Source of the DNA: Psococerastis gibbosa
Lineage: Eukaryota > Arthropoda > Insecta > Psocodea > Psocidae
Direction: 5' to 3'
Length of the DNA stretch: 64,000 nt
Assembly: GCA_963971405.1 (NCBI GenBank)
Contig: OZ020486.1
Coordinates: 2,232,001-2,296,000 of the forward strand
Part shown: positions 30,001-41,700 of the stretch, in pieces
Layout of the letters: each line of letters opens with the position of its first letter
Position numbering within the stretch: the first letter of the stretch is position 1
Program-made: the position numbers and the translations under genes
The notes under the pieces: model-generated
The model's database searches: none
What the model was told of the DNA's origin: nothing
What the model saw: only the letters and a program-made list of their open reading frames with translations

Positions 30001-31804
30001 CATTGAAAAATAATAATAATAGGCCTAAGCTTAAATGGTTAACTACTATTTTCTTTATACTGGTATTATAATAAGTGTGTTACTGCTGATGAGTGCGCTA
30101 AATGTAAGGGGTAGGTCCTTACTTAATGTAATAGATTGCCATCGACATTACAGCATGTTATAGTGTTATACTGACGTACCAACTGTAAATTATGTTTCTT
30201 GGAGGCGCATATACTTGAATTTATCTCCAAATTTGAAGTTATGCAACCAAGTTAGAGGTTGAATATAATCATAGATGTAAAATAATTATTTCTGTGCAAA
30301 GTCGAAGACCAAAGAGTAGTAAAGTTCTCATATTTTACTATTTTGAAGAGAGTTGCATGGACATTAGCCTATGTCATTAGCCTTTAAACTTTCTGTAGCC
30401 AATCGTCCAATCGTGTTTCCACAATATAGTCGTACTGCTGCTATGAGGCTATCGATACGATAAGCCGCAGGCCCGTACCCAAGGGGGGGGGCGCAGGGGG
30501 GGAGGGGTATAAAAAATAATAAATAATGTAATAGTTTTAGCTAAAACTACTAAAATCACAACGGATGTAGGCCTACTTATCATTTATTTAAAAAAAAAAT
30601 GTTTACAGACGAAGATTTAGCATACAGTATATACAGCTACTGCACACAAGGGGTCCGGGGCGAGCGATATTTTTCCTAAATATATACAAGCTAGGTGGAA
30701 AAGAGGGGGGGGGGGGTTACGAATTTTGACGGCAAAAACCTAAGTTATATAAGTTGTTCACTTCACTTCGTTATGCATACCTATACCTAGGCCTATATTC
30801 ATTATTTACAGGCCTTGAGAATAAAATCATCTTTGGGATGTGGGAGCATCCCTTAATTATTATTTGAATTGATCTCATTTGCTCTTACTGGGCTGCATAT
30901 ATATCCTAGTTTGTTTTTTTAGAAATATCCGAATGATGCATCCCTATAATATTATTAGAAAGACTTTCACGGCCGGAGTTACGTGATGAAGCAGTAACAT
31001 CCGTGATGACAGGATGATACGACCACGACCTATCATTCCAAATTCTACTGCTTCATCACGATTCATCCCTAACATTGACTATTCTCACTTAAACGCCTGC
31101 ATATTTCAAGTTAGGCAATCAAGTTAGAAAGTTTACACGTGGGAGACCTTTTGCGTGTGTCCGGGTTAATAATCATAAAAACATCCAGTGTTGAGCTTAT
31201 TATTACGGCCTATAAGGCTCTTCAACTTGTAATTTTGTCCAAGAAGGCTAGTTTTTTTTAAATATATTTTCATGATTGCGTGATCTTTCATAATTTTCAT
31301 CATGATCGCAGCGTATAAATAACAAATCACTATCCTTACTTTTCTCTGATCATATTATGCGTCTTGGCTTCGCCAGTATTCTTATCGTCATGGAGCTAGG
31401 AATTATTGAAGAAAAAGCAAATCGAGCACACTAGCTAGCCTACTAGTTTTTTGTATACAGTCGAATTTCACTAGAAATAGGTATTCATTGTAGAGCTAGG
31501 CAGACGTAGCCCGTAGGCTAAATATCACAGCCATTAGGAGAAAGATTTCTCTACATTTTGATACGTGATGATACCGTACATTGTATCCAATGATTAGCTT
31601 TAAGGCCAAACCGGAGGGGTCACGTGACTGGCCTGGAAATGTCTGTGCAGGGGGTTCGTAATATATCTTTTTAACCGCAGGGGTATAGTAAAAATCGATA
31701 GAAGGGTATAGTCTACGCCTAGACATGCTTACACTATTGACTGAACCAAAAATTACAATTACATTATAGGTCTAAAATTTGTGCATGAAGCAATTAAAAA
31801 CATA
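27084..31804. other. Intergenic, AT-rich, with small repeats
   Basis: No gene was seen. It holds a small inverted-repeat element at 28061-28184, a TTTTCCCTATC-family piece at 29117-29155, and G-rich low-complexity patches at 29791-29801, 30480-30510 and 30704-30716. An A-box-like stretch near 28655-28680 (TAGCCAGGTGGTAGTGTG) may be a SINE relic. Confidence 0.45.
28061..28184. mobile_element. Small MITE-like repeat
   Basis: It resembles 61441-61568. Both have a CCACCAT(C/T)GCTT start, a CCATGCATTGG-type middle with a stem-like CTACCGATGCAT core, and a GAGACTTTTCAA end. The ends are partly inverted (TTGAAAAGTC against GACTTTTCAA in the other copy). Confidence 0.45.
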
Positions 31805-33118
31805 TAGCCCAGGGTAGATTCCCTGATAAATTGTAAAAAAAACATTAAATTATAGTAGAATGAAACCCATTGGAAATGGAAGATAATATGACAGGAATTA
31901 AAGAAAAAATAAATTACGGGCGATCTGAGTTCGGGGGGTAGGTAATGGTGGTTTTTAAGGGTGAAATACGTTAAATCTTCATTTCCGACAAAACTAATTT
32001 ACATGCCCTAAGGAAAAACGTCAGTAGCAGGTAGGCTAGGTAATAAAAATATGTACAACTTTAATAATTACACTTTTTTCACATAACCTCAAATTTTATG
32101 AGAAAAATGCCAAAAACCAGGGTTTTGGTTTTTTATTTTTAACTTTCCTAATAAAAAGCATTTTTAAATGAAAATTGGGGAAAACTTACTTTTGTATGTT
32201 CTAAATACACCGTAATTTTTTTGATTTAAAATATTAATTTTTTCCAACTAATTTCGACATAAAAAATTACAATAACTCGCATCTATTATTGTACTAAAAT
32301 ATCATTCGATTTTATTTTTTTAGGTTATGTAACGTAAAACCTACTATTTAAGAACGAAAATATTTCTATTTTTATTTTTGAGTTGATTGACACAGATATA
32401 AATATAGGGCCTCGGTAAACTAAATTGACCGGACTATATATGTTTAAATATTAAAGACATCATTTTTCGATTTCGATTTTTGCATTTTTAAGAAAATTTT
32501 GCACAGTAAGGTATATTGTTTTTTATACCATCGGAAAGTAGAGATTTCAACGAACAAAAAGCCCACCTATTTTTTTTTGTTTTTTTTTTGTTTTTTTTTT
32601 TTTTTTAAATCGATATTTTGACGTGAGATTTTTCGATTGAAAATTAGGATGCTTTTTCAATATTGGCCTATAGCCTAGTCAAAATTAGTTGGAAAAATTA
32701 ATATTTTAAATCAAAAAAATTTACGGTGTATTTAGAACATACAAAAGTAAGTTTTCCCCAATTTTCAGTTAAAAATGCTTTTTATTAAAGTTAAAAATAA
32801 AAAACCAAAACCCTGGTTTTTGGCATTTTTCTCATAAAATTTGAGGTTATGTGAAAAAAGTGTAATCACTAAAGTTTTACATATTTTTATTACCTACCTT
32901 ATTTATGCTATTAGACGTTTTTCCATAGGACTTGTATAGTTTTGTCGGAAATGAAGATTTACCGTATTATATCCTTAAAAACCACCCCTACCTACCCCCC
33001 GAACTCTGATCGCCCGTAATTTATTTTTCCTTTAATGTCTGTCATATTATCTTCCATATCCAATGGGTTTCATTCTACAATAATTTAATGTCTTAAAAAA
33101 AATTTCTAACCTGGGCTA
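31805..33118. repeat. Long inverted repeat, arms about 450 bp, spacer about 425 bp
   Basis: The left arm (31805-32255) and right arm (32681-33118) are inverted copies with scattered differences. Paired landmarks are TAGCCCAG/CTGGGCTA at the ends, GAATGAAACCCATTGG against its complement, ACGGGCGATCTGAGTTCGG against CCGAACTCTGATCGCCCGT, and CCAGGGTTTTGG against its complement. ATA lies at both outer edges and may be a 3-bp target duplication. The spacer is T-rich. There is no coding potential. It is probably a foldback-type DNA element, but a source of hairpin RNA is possible. Confidence 0.88.
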
Positions 33119-33838
33119 ATACTTTTTTATAACATTTTTACGTGCCCCTCAGGGAAGAAAAACCTCCAACTTTTGTAATAAAAAGCACTTCAGTCAGAAG
33201 CTCAACACATTAATTAGACAATAAAGCGCCAGAAATAGGTAAAACTGCAATTATTAGTGTAGCCTGCACAAGAAAAGTACGCAATTCGGTGGGGAAATAG
33301 CCTGCACAAGCTAACTACTAAACTACAGAGGTTTTGACCGGGTCCAGGTATCCGCTTTGCTATGCTGCAATGTGTAAGACTTCGATATTTTTTGCGTTGG
33401 TACTTATCTCTGATAATTGGCTTATGGTTAACGGGTGCCTCGTAAGGCATATTAATGGCTCCCTCCGCTCCAGTTATATTATATTTCTATGTATTCAACG
33501 CTCAATGCTCAAGGTCAGAAGCCTCCGGTTTGGCCTTAAAATTGGCAAAGTTAATTGGATTCCGCATGACTCGAAACCTAGCCAACCATTGCTAGAGAGC
33601 AAAAATAAGGTGTGAGCTTATGACCAGACGATAGAAGTGAAAATAATAAAACAGGAAAAAATAGCTTTTGTTATTTCTTGCCCAAGAATCAAATCTATTA
33701 ATGAAAAAGCGACATAGTGGTTAATCACATTGTACAAATAGCGGCTGCGATATATTGTACTGTAAAGGTTTTTTTGTATTCCTATTTATATGCAGTACCG
33801 TAGTACAAACGAAATTAGAGGTAGTGGAAAACCGTAGT

Positions 33839-34018
33839 ACCCCTTTTCCGTCCTTTATCTTCATCTTTCCACGCCCGGAACACCAAAGAAAAAATAAATT
33901 ATCCTTTCCAATCCATATATCCCAGGCCGTATCTTCTTCATTTTCGGTTCAGGCGCTGAGGCTTTGGAACTCTCAGCCGACCCGATCAGAAATGAAAAAA
34001 AAGTTTAAAGAAGTTTAA
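33839..34018 (+). mobile_element. LINE ORF2 C-terminal fragment
   Basis: The frame ends KLSFPIHISQAVSSSFSVQA, then LRLWNS, then a stop. The pattern of hydrophobic tail plus S-F-S-V-Q-A-x-R-L-W-N is typical of the end of CR1/Jockey ORF2. It is directly followed by R1-like sequence. Confidence 0.6.
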
Positions 34019-34260
34019 GGACCTTGTCACAATGTTTGTCTGCATGTCTGTCGGTTTGTCTCGGATCTTTTTTTTTTGTTGGTAAACTGCTCGGGGGATT
34101 TTGATGAAATTTGCTACATGTATGTAAGTTCACAAAAATCATATCTCGGGGCAATTTGGGGGGATTTACCTTCCAAAATTTCCAAAGCACGGTTCCAATG
34201 ATTTTTTTAAAATTCACATAAGCTATATTGCAGCAATCCGTCGTTGTTAATATTTATAGA
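34019..34260 (+). repeat. Divergent R1-related fragment
   Basis: It has GTCTGCATGTCTGTCGGTTT, GATTTTGATGAAATTTGC, GTAAGTTCACAAAAATCATA and TTTTAAATTCACATA in R1 order, but with many differences. It is an older or related subfamily. Confidence 0.6.
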
Positions 34261-34271
34261 GTATCATTATT

Positions 34272-34358
34272 AATTATATTATTTCAGTTGCGCTATGGCT
34301 GACTTGAACCTCTGACCATCAATATGGTCAATCGCGAGATGAGCGCTTTACCAAAAGT
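34272..34358 (-). repeat. tRNA-like SINE relic (third head type)
   Basis: On the minus strand GGTAAAGCGCTCATCTCGCG resembles an A-box region and GGTTCAAGTCA a B-box. The spacing suits a tRNA-derived head. No body was recognised. Confidence 0.45.
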
Positions 34359-34639
34359 AAGTACCTACCCATCTTATACTTATAATATAAGTATGTATAT
34401 ATATAAACAAAAAATAACAAAAACTTAGAGTTTTAGAAAAACTTGTTATAACAACCCGAATTAGTAAAACCCAAATAATCGTTAAGAAATTAACTTTGTC
34501 TAAGAAACCCACTTGTGTTAGTATAAAACCCTGAGCGCTTTCGGCAAGAACTGCCATCTACAGAGGGAAACCCACTAGCACAGTTACACCTTATCTGTGA
34601 TTTGAGACTTGCTCAACTCGAGGAGAAGATGCAAATGTG

Positions 34640-35260
34640 ACTAGGGAGAGGAAACCTTGGTTTATATAGGACTGGGAGCGGGGGGAGGAGGGGGTGGGAG
34701 GGGGCGTGGCTGGTTACCTATTCCTAACCTACTAGCTAGATCTATTAGAGGGGATGATTGTGTGAATGTTATGTCGTTTGTTAATTTTTCCCTATTGTGT
34801 AAAGCTCTTTTGATTTCAACATTTTCAAAAAAATTTAAAGTGTAACTTTTCTTTATTTTGTGTAGGGCTGTCCAATTGTGAGGATCGAATGTGTGGTTTT
34901 CCGAGTTAAGGTGTTTCGCGAATGTGCTGTTGGTGTTGGTGTCTCCTATACCTGCTATATGTTCTCTGACCCTAGTTTTAAAGCTTCTGCCTGTTTGGCC
35001 TATGTAAATTGCGTTACAATCGTTACAATTTAGACGATAAACTCCATTGCCTTTTTCTTTTTCTGGTTTGGTTTTGCAGTTCATGAGTTTATTGGCCAAA
35101 TTGTTGCGATTGTACGGGGCTGGTGTTTTGTCTGTTGTAGAAGAAATGAGGTTACTAATTTTTTCTGTGATTTTTTCTACGTATTGTATCCTGAAATATG
35201 ATTTATTGGTTACCGGGTTTAAGCTCCCTGGGGGGTAAATTAGTTTGAGGTTGTGTTTGA
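34640..35260 (-). mobile_element. Penelope-like element 3' part with GIY-YIG endonuclease
   Basis: The minus frame is open from about 35235 to 34662. An upstream linker (YPPGSLNPVTNKSYF, then ISNLISSTTDKTPAPYN) leads to GVYRLNCNDCNAIYIGQTG. This is GIY-YIG with the paired Cys usual in Penelope-like elements, followed by RSFKTRVREHI and the HLNSENHTF His segment. The frame ends in a poly-Pro run caused by C-rich sequence. The RT domain is absent, so the copy is 5'-truncated. It differs from the copy at 18.5-20 kb. Confidence 0.88.
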
Positions 35261-35914
35261 TATATACATAAACTTTTATTGTATAGCCTATAAGAAATTC
35301 AACATTACAATTTTAAGGTATCACCTGTATTATTAACATTTAGCAGTATTGCAAGGCCTACGCGTCAAGTTTGGCAAATATATACGTTCTATTATATATA
35401 TACGGTCTATTTTTTTACACCAATATAAATATATATGGATTTCGTTATAGGCCACATAAAACTGTCCTAGATACGGCTAAAACCTAATAACTTTAGACGC
35501 TCACTTTGCCTTATTTAAGCGGGTAAGCCTATTTTCTCCGGTTTAGGCCTATTTAATCTACTAATGCATTGTACTTGGTAGCTAATGTCTTATTATACCG
35601 CCATCATTGAATTATTTGAAGGACTTTTCTTCGATATAGACCAATATGCAAATAATAAGTGGCCTATTAAGTCTTAATTGCTCACTGCCAAACACCTTAT
35701 ATGTATTTTCGGTCATATTATATAGTTAAATACTTTCCAATAATTTCGTTTTTAAAAAAGATACCCAAAATTTCACTCCTACCTTCGATGCCGCTCAGCT
35801 CAGACTAACTCTGCTAAGCGCCCACAGCCCAGGTGCATGGCCCGGGTTGCTGACTAGACGATTGCCCCGTCAGCATGGGAACCCAGCATTGGCAGTTGGC
35901 AGGGACGTAACTAT

Positions 35915-36035
35915 GTATTTGCATTGTTTCCTCATGAATTTTGACCATTGGCACACTCGTACATGTTCTCAATATAAACCTAATCCTGCTACAAACTGTA
36001 ATGGGCAAGCTCAGACAAGCTTATATGATTGATGC
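35915..36035 (-). repeat. Dispersed repeat matching 6275-6400
   Basis: It shares TTGTTTCC, ATGAATTTTGACCATTGGCA, GTTCTCAATA and AAGCTCAGACAAGCTTA with the segment at 6275-6400 at moderate identity. The class is unknown. Confidence 0.5.
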
Positions 36036-36822
36036 ATTGTACTTGGCGTCCACATGTGGACTTTTAACACCAAGTTCAGGTACGAGTCAGTTATACATAC
36101 GCTACAGCAGGCTAAACTCTAACTGGCAATCAGACTTTTTAAGTTTAAGTTAGGTATACCTACCTGTGATTATATACAATAGCTTACAGCAACATCAATT
36201 ATTGTAAGTTGACAGACTTAAATTTAATATTTCCTGGCCTATGTACATGCTTTGGGATAAGTTCGTAGAAACTAATAAGACAGTTAGGCTTGTAAGGAAG
36301 GATCGAGAGCTTAATTATTAACCCCCCCCCCCCCCCCCCGTGCCCTTCCTCCAACATCTAGAACGCAATAATGCTCGGGCAAGCAATTACGAAGGGACAA
36401 AGGCTTTTTCGTCATCATGTCTAAACATTCCCCCTCCTCCTCAGAGAAACACTTTACACTCCTTGCCTCAGCACTCTCCCATTCCATTTGATACAGAAAT
36501 ACCATACCTACCTGCCGAGTCTTTCTTGAGTGGATGCTGATGGACTTCCTGGAGGCGAGTCAACGCAGCACGTTATAGCAATGTTCAGCATTATGAGAGA
36601 CATAGGTACCTGCAGAGAGCCAACATATGGTAGCTCTTTACCCTTAGCATTCTGTATACAGTTCATATCCATTCATGGCAGTTAAATATAGCCACCTGGC
36701 CCCGACCTTGGGATTTCGCCCTTCTGGGCAACAAGTCTTCCAGCGCCTCCTACCCCATTAAATCAAAATGCTGCGAAAGAAATTGTCCTAATGCCCGCAT
36801 GCGTATGCTCTCACCATGGTTA

Positions 36823-37576
36823 AAGAACCGGTCCGAGTTTACTCGAACATGCTTTCCAATTTATCAAAATTATATAGTAGATAGAGAAAATGAGTAATTT
36901 CATGGTAAATAATTTTCCAATGGTTAAATTTCCGATATCTCGGGGGGGGGGGGGGTGTCCACCTGACGTCACTGGAGGTGAGGTAAATTCTAGATGGTTC
37001 AGACCAACACATTACCACACAGCAATACTGGCAGGGCACGCAATGCATTTGAGCGTGAATTTTCCATCATTTTTTCAAAAAAACAAAAAAATTATTTTTT
37101 AGTCATTGTTCATTAAAATTTAGTTATTTTTATTTTTTTACCCCCAGAAGCAACCTATCAAGGGGCAAGCGACCCCACGCATTTCGTTCATATTATAATA
37201 ACGACTACAATATATGTGAATTTAAAAGAAATCGTTGGAGCCGTTTTGGAGAAATAATTTTTTTAGACTTTTTTTTGGAGTTTTTTGAGAATAAAACCCC
37301 CCCAAATTAAGTTAGCCCCAAATAAAAAAAATTCCGAGGTATGATTTTTGTGAACCTACATGCCGAATTTCATCAAGATCGACCGAGTAGTTTGCCCGGA
37401 AATCAACGCACAGACAGACAGACAGACAGAACGACAGACAGACAGACATTTCGTAAAAACCACTTTTTTGGGTTCCTGGGACCTCAAAACGTGTAAATCC
37501 GTTGAAATCTCGGAATCGAAAATTTCGACCGTCACAAAGCTTTCCTTATACTACCGGTACGTATAAATTGGAAAGC
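36823..37576 (-). repeat. R1 dispersed repeat, full copy, minus strand
   Basis: It starts AAGAACCGGTCCGAG and ends CGTATAAATTGGAAAGC. It carries a G homopolymer at 36942-36955 and an ACAGACAGACAGACAG tract near 37411. A CGG insertion near 37555 breaks the terminal palindrome. Confidence 0.87.
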
Positions 37577-38616
37577 AAAAATAATAAACTCATATTTCCC
37601 GCCATTTTTAGATGCTTGAAGTCCGCAGCGTTCTTTTTATTTATTTCATATTATTTTACCAAAATGTCATGAATTTCGTATGACTGTATGAGGTAGTTTT
37701 TAATTTCGGGCTAATGCCCAGTCTGCCCATTAATGGGACAGGGCCTTCTAGCCACATGTTAGCTAAACTTGATTAGATCTAGCGGTGCTGTCTGTTGTTT
37801 TGCTTTTTTCGAATTAAATGCTCAAAGTCCATACTCAAGAACACGTTCAAACAAACCCAGCAGCAATGGCATAATGCACTCCCCTGAGTGACGTCACCCA
37901 TCCCCCCGCGCACTTTGCCTTAAACTGAACGACTTTATTAGCACAAGACAGCAGGGAGAGTTCTACACCAGAGATGTACTTACAGTAATAGCTAAAGTAC
38001 AGACCCTTAAGTCCCTTCCAGTTCCACTCGACATGAATAGCCTAGGTGCCTAGCTTCTGTGTATAACAAGATGCCTCAGGTCGTCTCTTCGTGCAAGTAC
38101 ATATATTTATAATATACTTCAAAGGGTGCAGTGCGATAATTAAAGACAATTTTCTTTCTTCATTCTTTTATGCGACAGATTAAACTTACATTATGCTGGC
38201 TTGTGTTGCATTGTAATCCCATTAGTGGTAACATGCATTTAAACATATTAATGGTATCAGCTAGAGTTAAGTTATAACCACATTATTTTATAAAAATGTT
38301 TGCCCCATTGTAATTTTTCATAAAGTAAAGTAGCCCACAGTATGTCTACTATAGATACATCATTGCTGGCTTAGCAAAGTGGAAAATTCAGCAAATTGGA
38401 CCACGGTTTTTAAGCTTTTAGCATTGAATTGCTGCACCCAAGGATGTATTATCACATACTGTAAAACACTAAAATGACAACTGATGTAAATGTCTGTTTG
38501 GCCTATAGGCGATTGTTGTATAAATATAATTTATAAAAGTAATAATATATTATTGTAGCTTAAATTGACCCACGCTATGATACACAATTAAAGTATAGCC
38601 GGTACCTAATAAGATT
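37577..38616. other. Sequence upstream of the syntrophin gene
   Basis: No repeat was recognised here. It may hold the promoter and 5' UTR of the syntrophin gene if 38617 is the true start. No TATA box or CpG island is evident. In-frame stop TAG at 38596 bounds the first coding exon. Confidence 0.4.
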
Positions 38617-38766
38617 ATGATGCAGGTGCGATGTGGTTGCGTGTGCGTAAGCGATGGCAAGCGACGACCAATGCCCATGAGGCTACACCTCACCACAGAG
38701 CTGCTCAAATTGCAGAAACACCAGCCAGAGAACAACTACGTCCAAATTGCCCCAGTCGACACCAAG
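38617..38766 (+). CDS. Syntrophin exon 1 (N-terminal half of PH1)
   Basis: ATGATG at 38617 opens a frame that includes CVSDGKRRPMPMRLHLTTEL and ends VDTK, with donor GTATGA at 38767, phase 0. Alternatively CAG at 38623-38625 is an acceptor and the start lies upstream, but its pyrimidine tract is poor. Confidence 0.8.
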
Positions 38767-41700
38767 GTATGATAGATATATCTACAAGTGTTGAAGGAAC
38801 TGCTGAATATTGAAATTCGACACAACAATTGTACGAGGAGCTACCTACTTTTATTGCTCCTTACTACGGCATATTGGCCTGGGGAAGGACCACCGTAGGG
38901 AACATGGACGCTGTACTCAGGCTCCAAAAGAGGGGAGTCCGCTACATGCTACAACTGGGACCTCGTGACAATTGTCGCTCTCAATTCAAAACATTAAAAA
39001 TCATGACAGCCCCAAGTCTGTGCATATTTAGCTGCATTTTACATACCTTAAAGACTGAGGTATGGGGGAAATGTAAACAAAACGGGGTCACCTACAACAC
39101 GAGACAATGGGGAGACCTTGTAAGGCCAGCGCCACGCTTGAGAACGGGTAGGGGATCTCCACTTTTGTTCATTGTTCTATTTGGGATCTTGCGGTCAGCA
39201 ACACGTCCGTTAGCCGTGTTTTCCCCAGCCAGTACGTGAAGGTAAGTTATCCATTACGGTTGGGTAGACCCCAAATTTTCTTCTTTTAAATCAATATTTT
39301 CATAATGTATAGTTCTTTAACAATTGAACTATATTCCTGACCTAAATTATTATTTAAAAATCGTATTGAAAAATAGGGGCATAATATATAAAAAATTATG
39401 ATAGGGGCAACCTCTCTCGGAGAGTGCTTGTTTTTGTTTATATCCGCTTACCGGCAATCGAGTAATCATAATGAGTTTTTATCGTTTCCCGCAGGAGAGG
39501 ACAGTAGTGCTGACACGGTTAAAGGAGTTCGGACTGGGTTTCAGCATCAAGGGTGGCCACGAGCACAAACTGCCAATCATGGTGTCAAGAGTCTTCCCCA
39601 AACAGCTACCTTCCTCGCAACAGCTGTTTGTCGGTGACGCCATCATCAAAGGTAAACATCAACAACATTATGTAGCCTTCTTCCTCTCTAGTCACAAACT
39701 ATCAATTGGTTTGCAGCAAATCTTTCCATCTTCACTTCCATTCATCTCTGTCCAGTGCCATTCCCTTGAGTTCCACGTTGGTTTCATGTCATATCATATC
39801 TTGGTTGAGGTCTTCCTTGGTCGACCGGTATTGGTGCCGTCAATGATGCCTTCTATAATGGTGCTTATGGAGTCCCTCATGTCTTTTATCATGTATCTCA
39901 TCAATATGGTTATACTTACGGATATGAAGGTAATTATCATATAGTTCTCTGGAGCTTCACTTTGTTTGCTATGGATCTCTCCATGATATTTTTTTGGCAT
40001 TCTTCTATTAGCACCACATTTCAAAGGCTTCCAACTTCTTCTTGAAGGTCATGTGCAAGTAGGCTATATTAATTTAGAAGGTAATATAGTATGGTAATTG
40101 AAACAACGAAAAATCCATCAAAGATATCAATCAAATACCGCAATTATATAGTACCTACCACAGTTTACCAGAGCTCATGTGTAGCCAAACGTCCCAAAAC
40201 ACATGAGATTCGTCTCAATTTTTGAAGTGAAACTTGTTATGGGAGGGCACTGAAATTCTGATCCACAACCTTTTCGTGTGACGAAAAGCAGAGCTACTAT
40301 CTTGTTTATCAAGAGGCAACTTATAGTGTCGAGGTTGTCCACTAGGTGTTTCTAGTCACGATACCAATCACCAATGATTCAACATTGAATGAAAATTATG
40401 AGACCGAGAAGGAAGATATTATATCATATTTTTTAAGTTCATTTTTTTTTTTGCATGTAGGTATTCAATAGGTTGAATGAAGAACCAGTGGAATCCGGGC
40501 TGATGAGCCATGGTCGATATGAAAGTGAACTTACAAACGATTCGTCAACATCTGCGGTCGACATCTTCAGTGGCTCTGTGTAGACTTCCAAGGCTGTACC
40601 CCGGTGGCTCCAGAGAGAGTCAGTTCACTTACATATCTACCACGGCCCATCAGCCCGGATTCTACTGGTTCTTCATTCGAGTCCGGCGAAAGCCTTTGCA
40701 GTTACATTATTCAATAGGTTTCCTATTTTTAGACATTTTCAACTTTATACAGTCATTTCCACCCCCCAGGGAGCTATAAATATGTGATAACTACGCAGGA
40801 TATTGCCCGCAAGCGTCAATTACATTTCGTTGTCATGCGATTACTGCAATGTAATCGATTTTTGAAAGCGTGGGAGGCAGTGAAATTTTGAAAATAGCCT
40901 ATATTGGTTTCGTCATGTTTTTGCTGGAGGATTGAAACCTTCATGTTCTTATTTGGAACAAGTGCATCCGGAGCAAGGCTGCTGCCAGAATTTGTCAGAA
41001 AGATGTCACTGCTTGGCAGGTAAAAACCAGTGAATTGCATGTTTGGAGAGAGGCGGTTTGGGAGAGACCAGAAATTATATTGGATATTGCATAGTAGTTT
41101 TTGTTGTTCCTCCCAAAATTTGATTCTATCTAGGGTCAAGACATTCCATTTGGGGGGGGGGGCTGAACCCCCATGAACTCCCCCTTGCCTATGTTGATGT
41201 ATTTGTAACGTTGCAGTGAATCAGACGTGGCTCACGGCCTGTTCCCACGACGAGGCACTGGACATTTTGAGGCAATCTGGCCAGCAAGTGACTCTCTTTG
41301 TCAAGCACTACCCTGCTGCAACACCTTTCCTACAACGCACAGGTCGGTATCATGGTCACCATTAAGTTATTTCTGCCCCTTCCGAAAATAGCGGCGCACA
41401 ATACCAACTCATTGCCATATGGAAAAGGGGCAAAACCTACTGTAGTTAATATGCTATTATTATTTCCGTGGTACGATTATATATACAGTAGAACTCCAAT
41501 TATCCGAATTAATGGGGACCGGGACCCATTCGGATAATCAAATATTCGGATAATCGGATTTTTTTTTTAAAAAATTGCCATTGGAGAGAATAAAAGCTAC
41601 GTTTTGATATTGCACTATTTTTTTTTTTAATTAAATGAAAGAAACATGAAATTTTCACATGTTTTAAATATAAATAAAATGTACTTATGTACAAGTTTAG

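Noticed and set aside
37360-37566. Short protein frame with TDRQTDRQ repeats
   Set aside because: It is translation of the GTCT microsatellite inside R1; similar frames in other copies are broken at different places.
40497-40530. CTGATGA ... GAAA pattern suggesting a hammerhead ribozyme, as known in Penelope-like elements
   Set aside because: The sequence between the two core boxes cannot form a proper stem II, and no cleavage-site stem I partner lies in the right position. The block is better explained by the inverted copy at 40618-40674.
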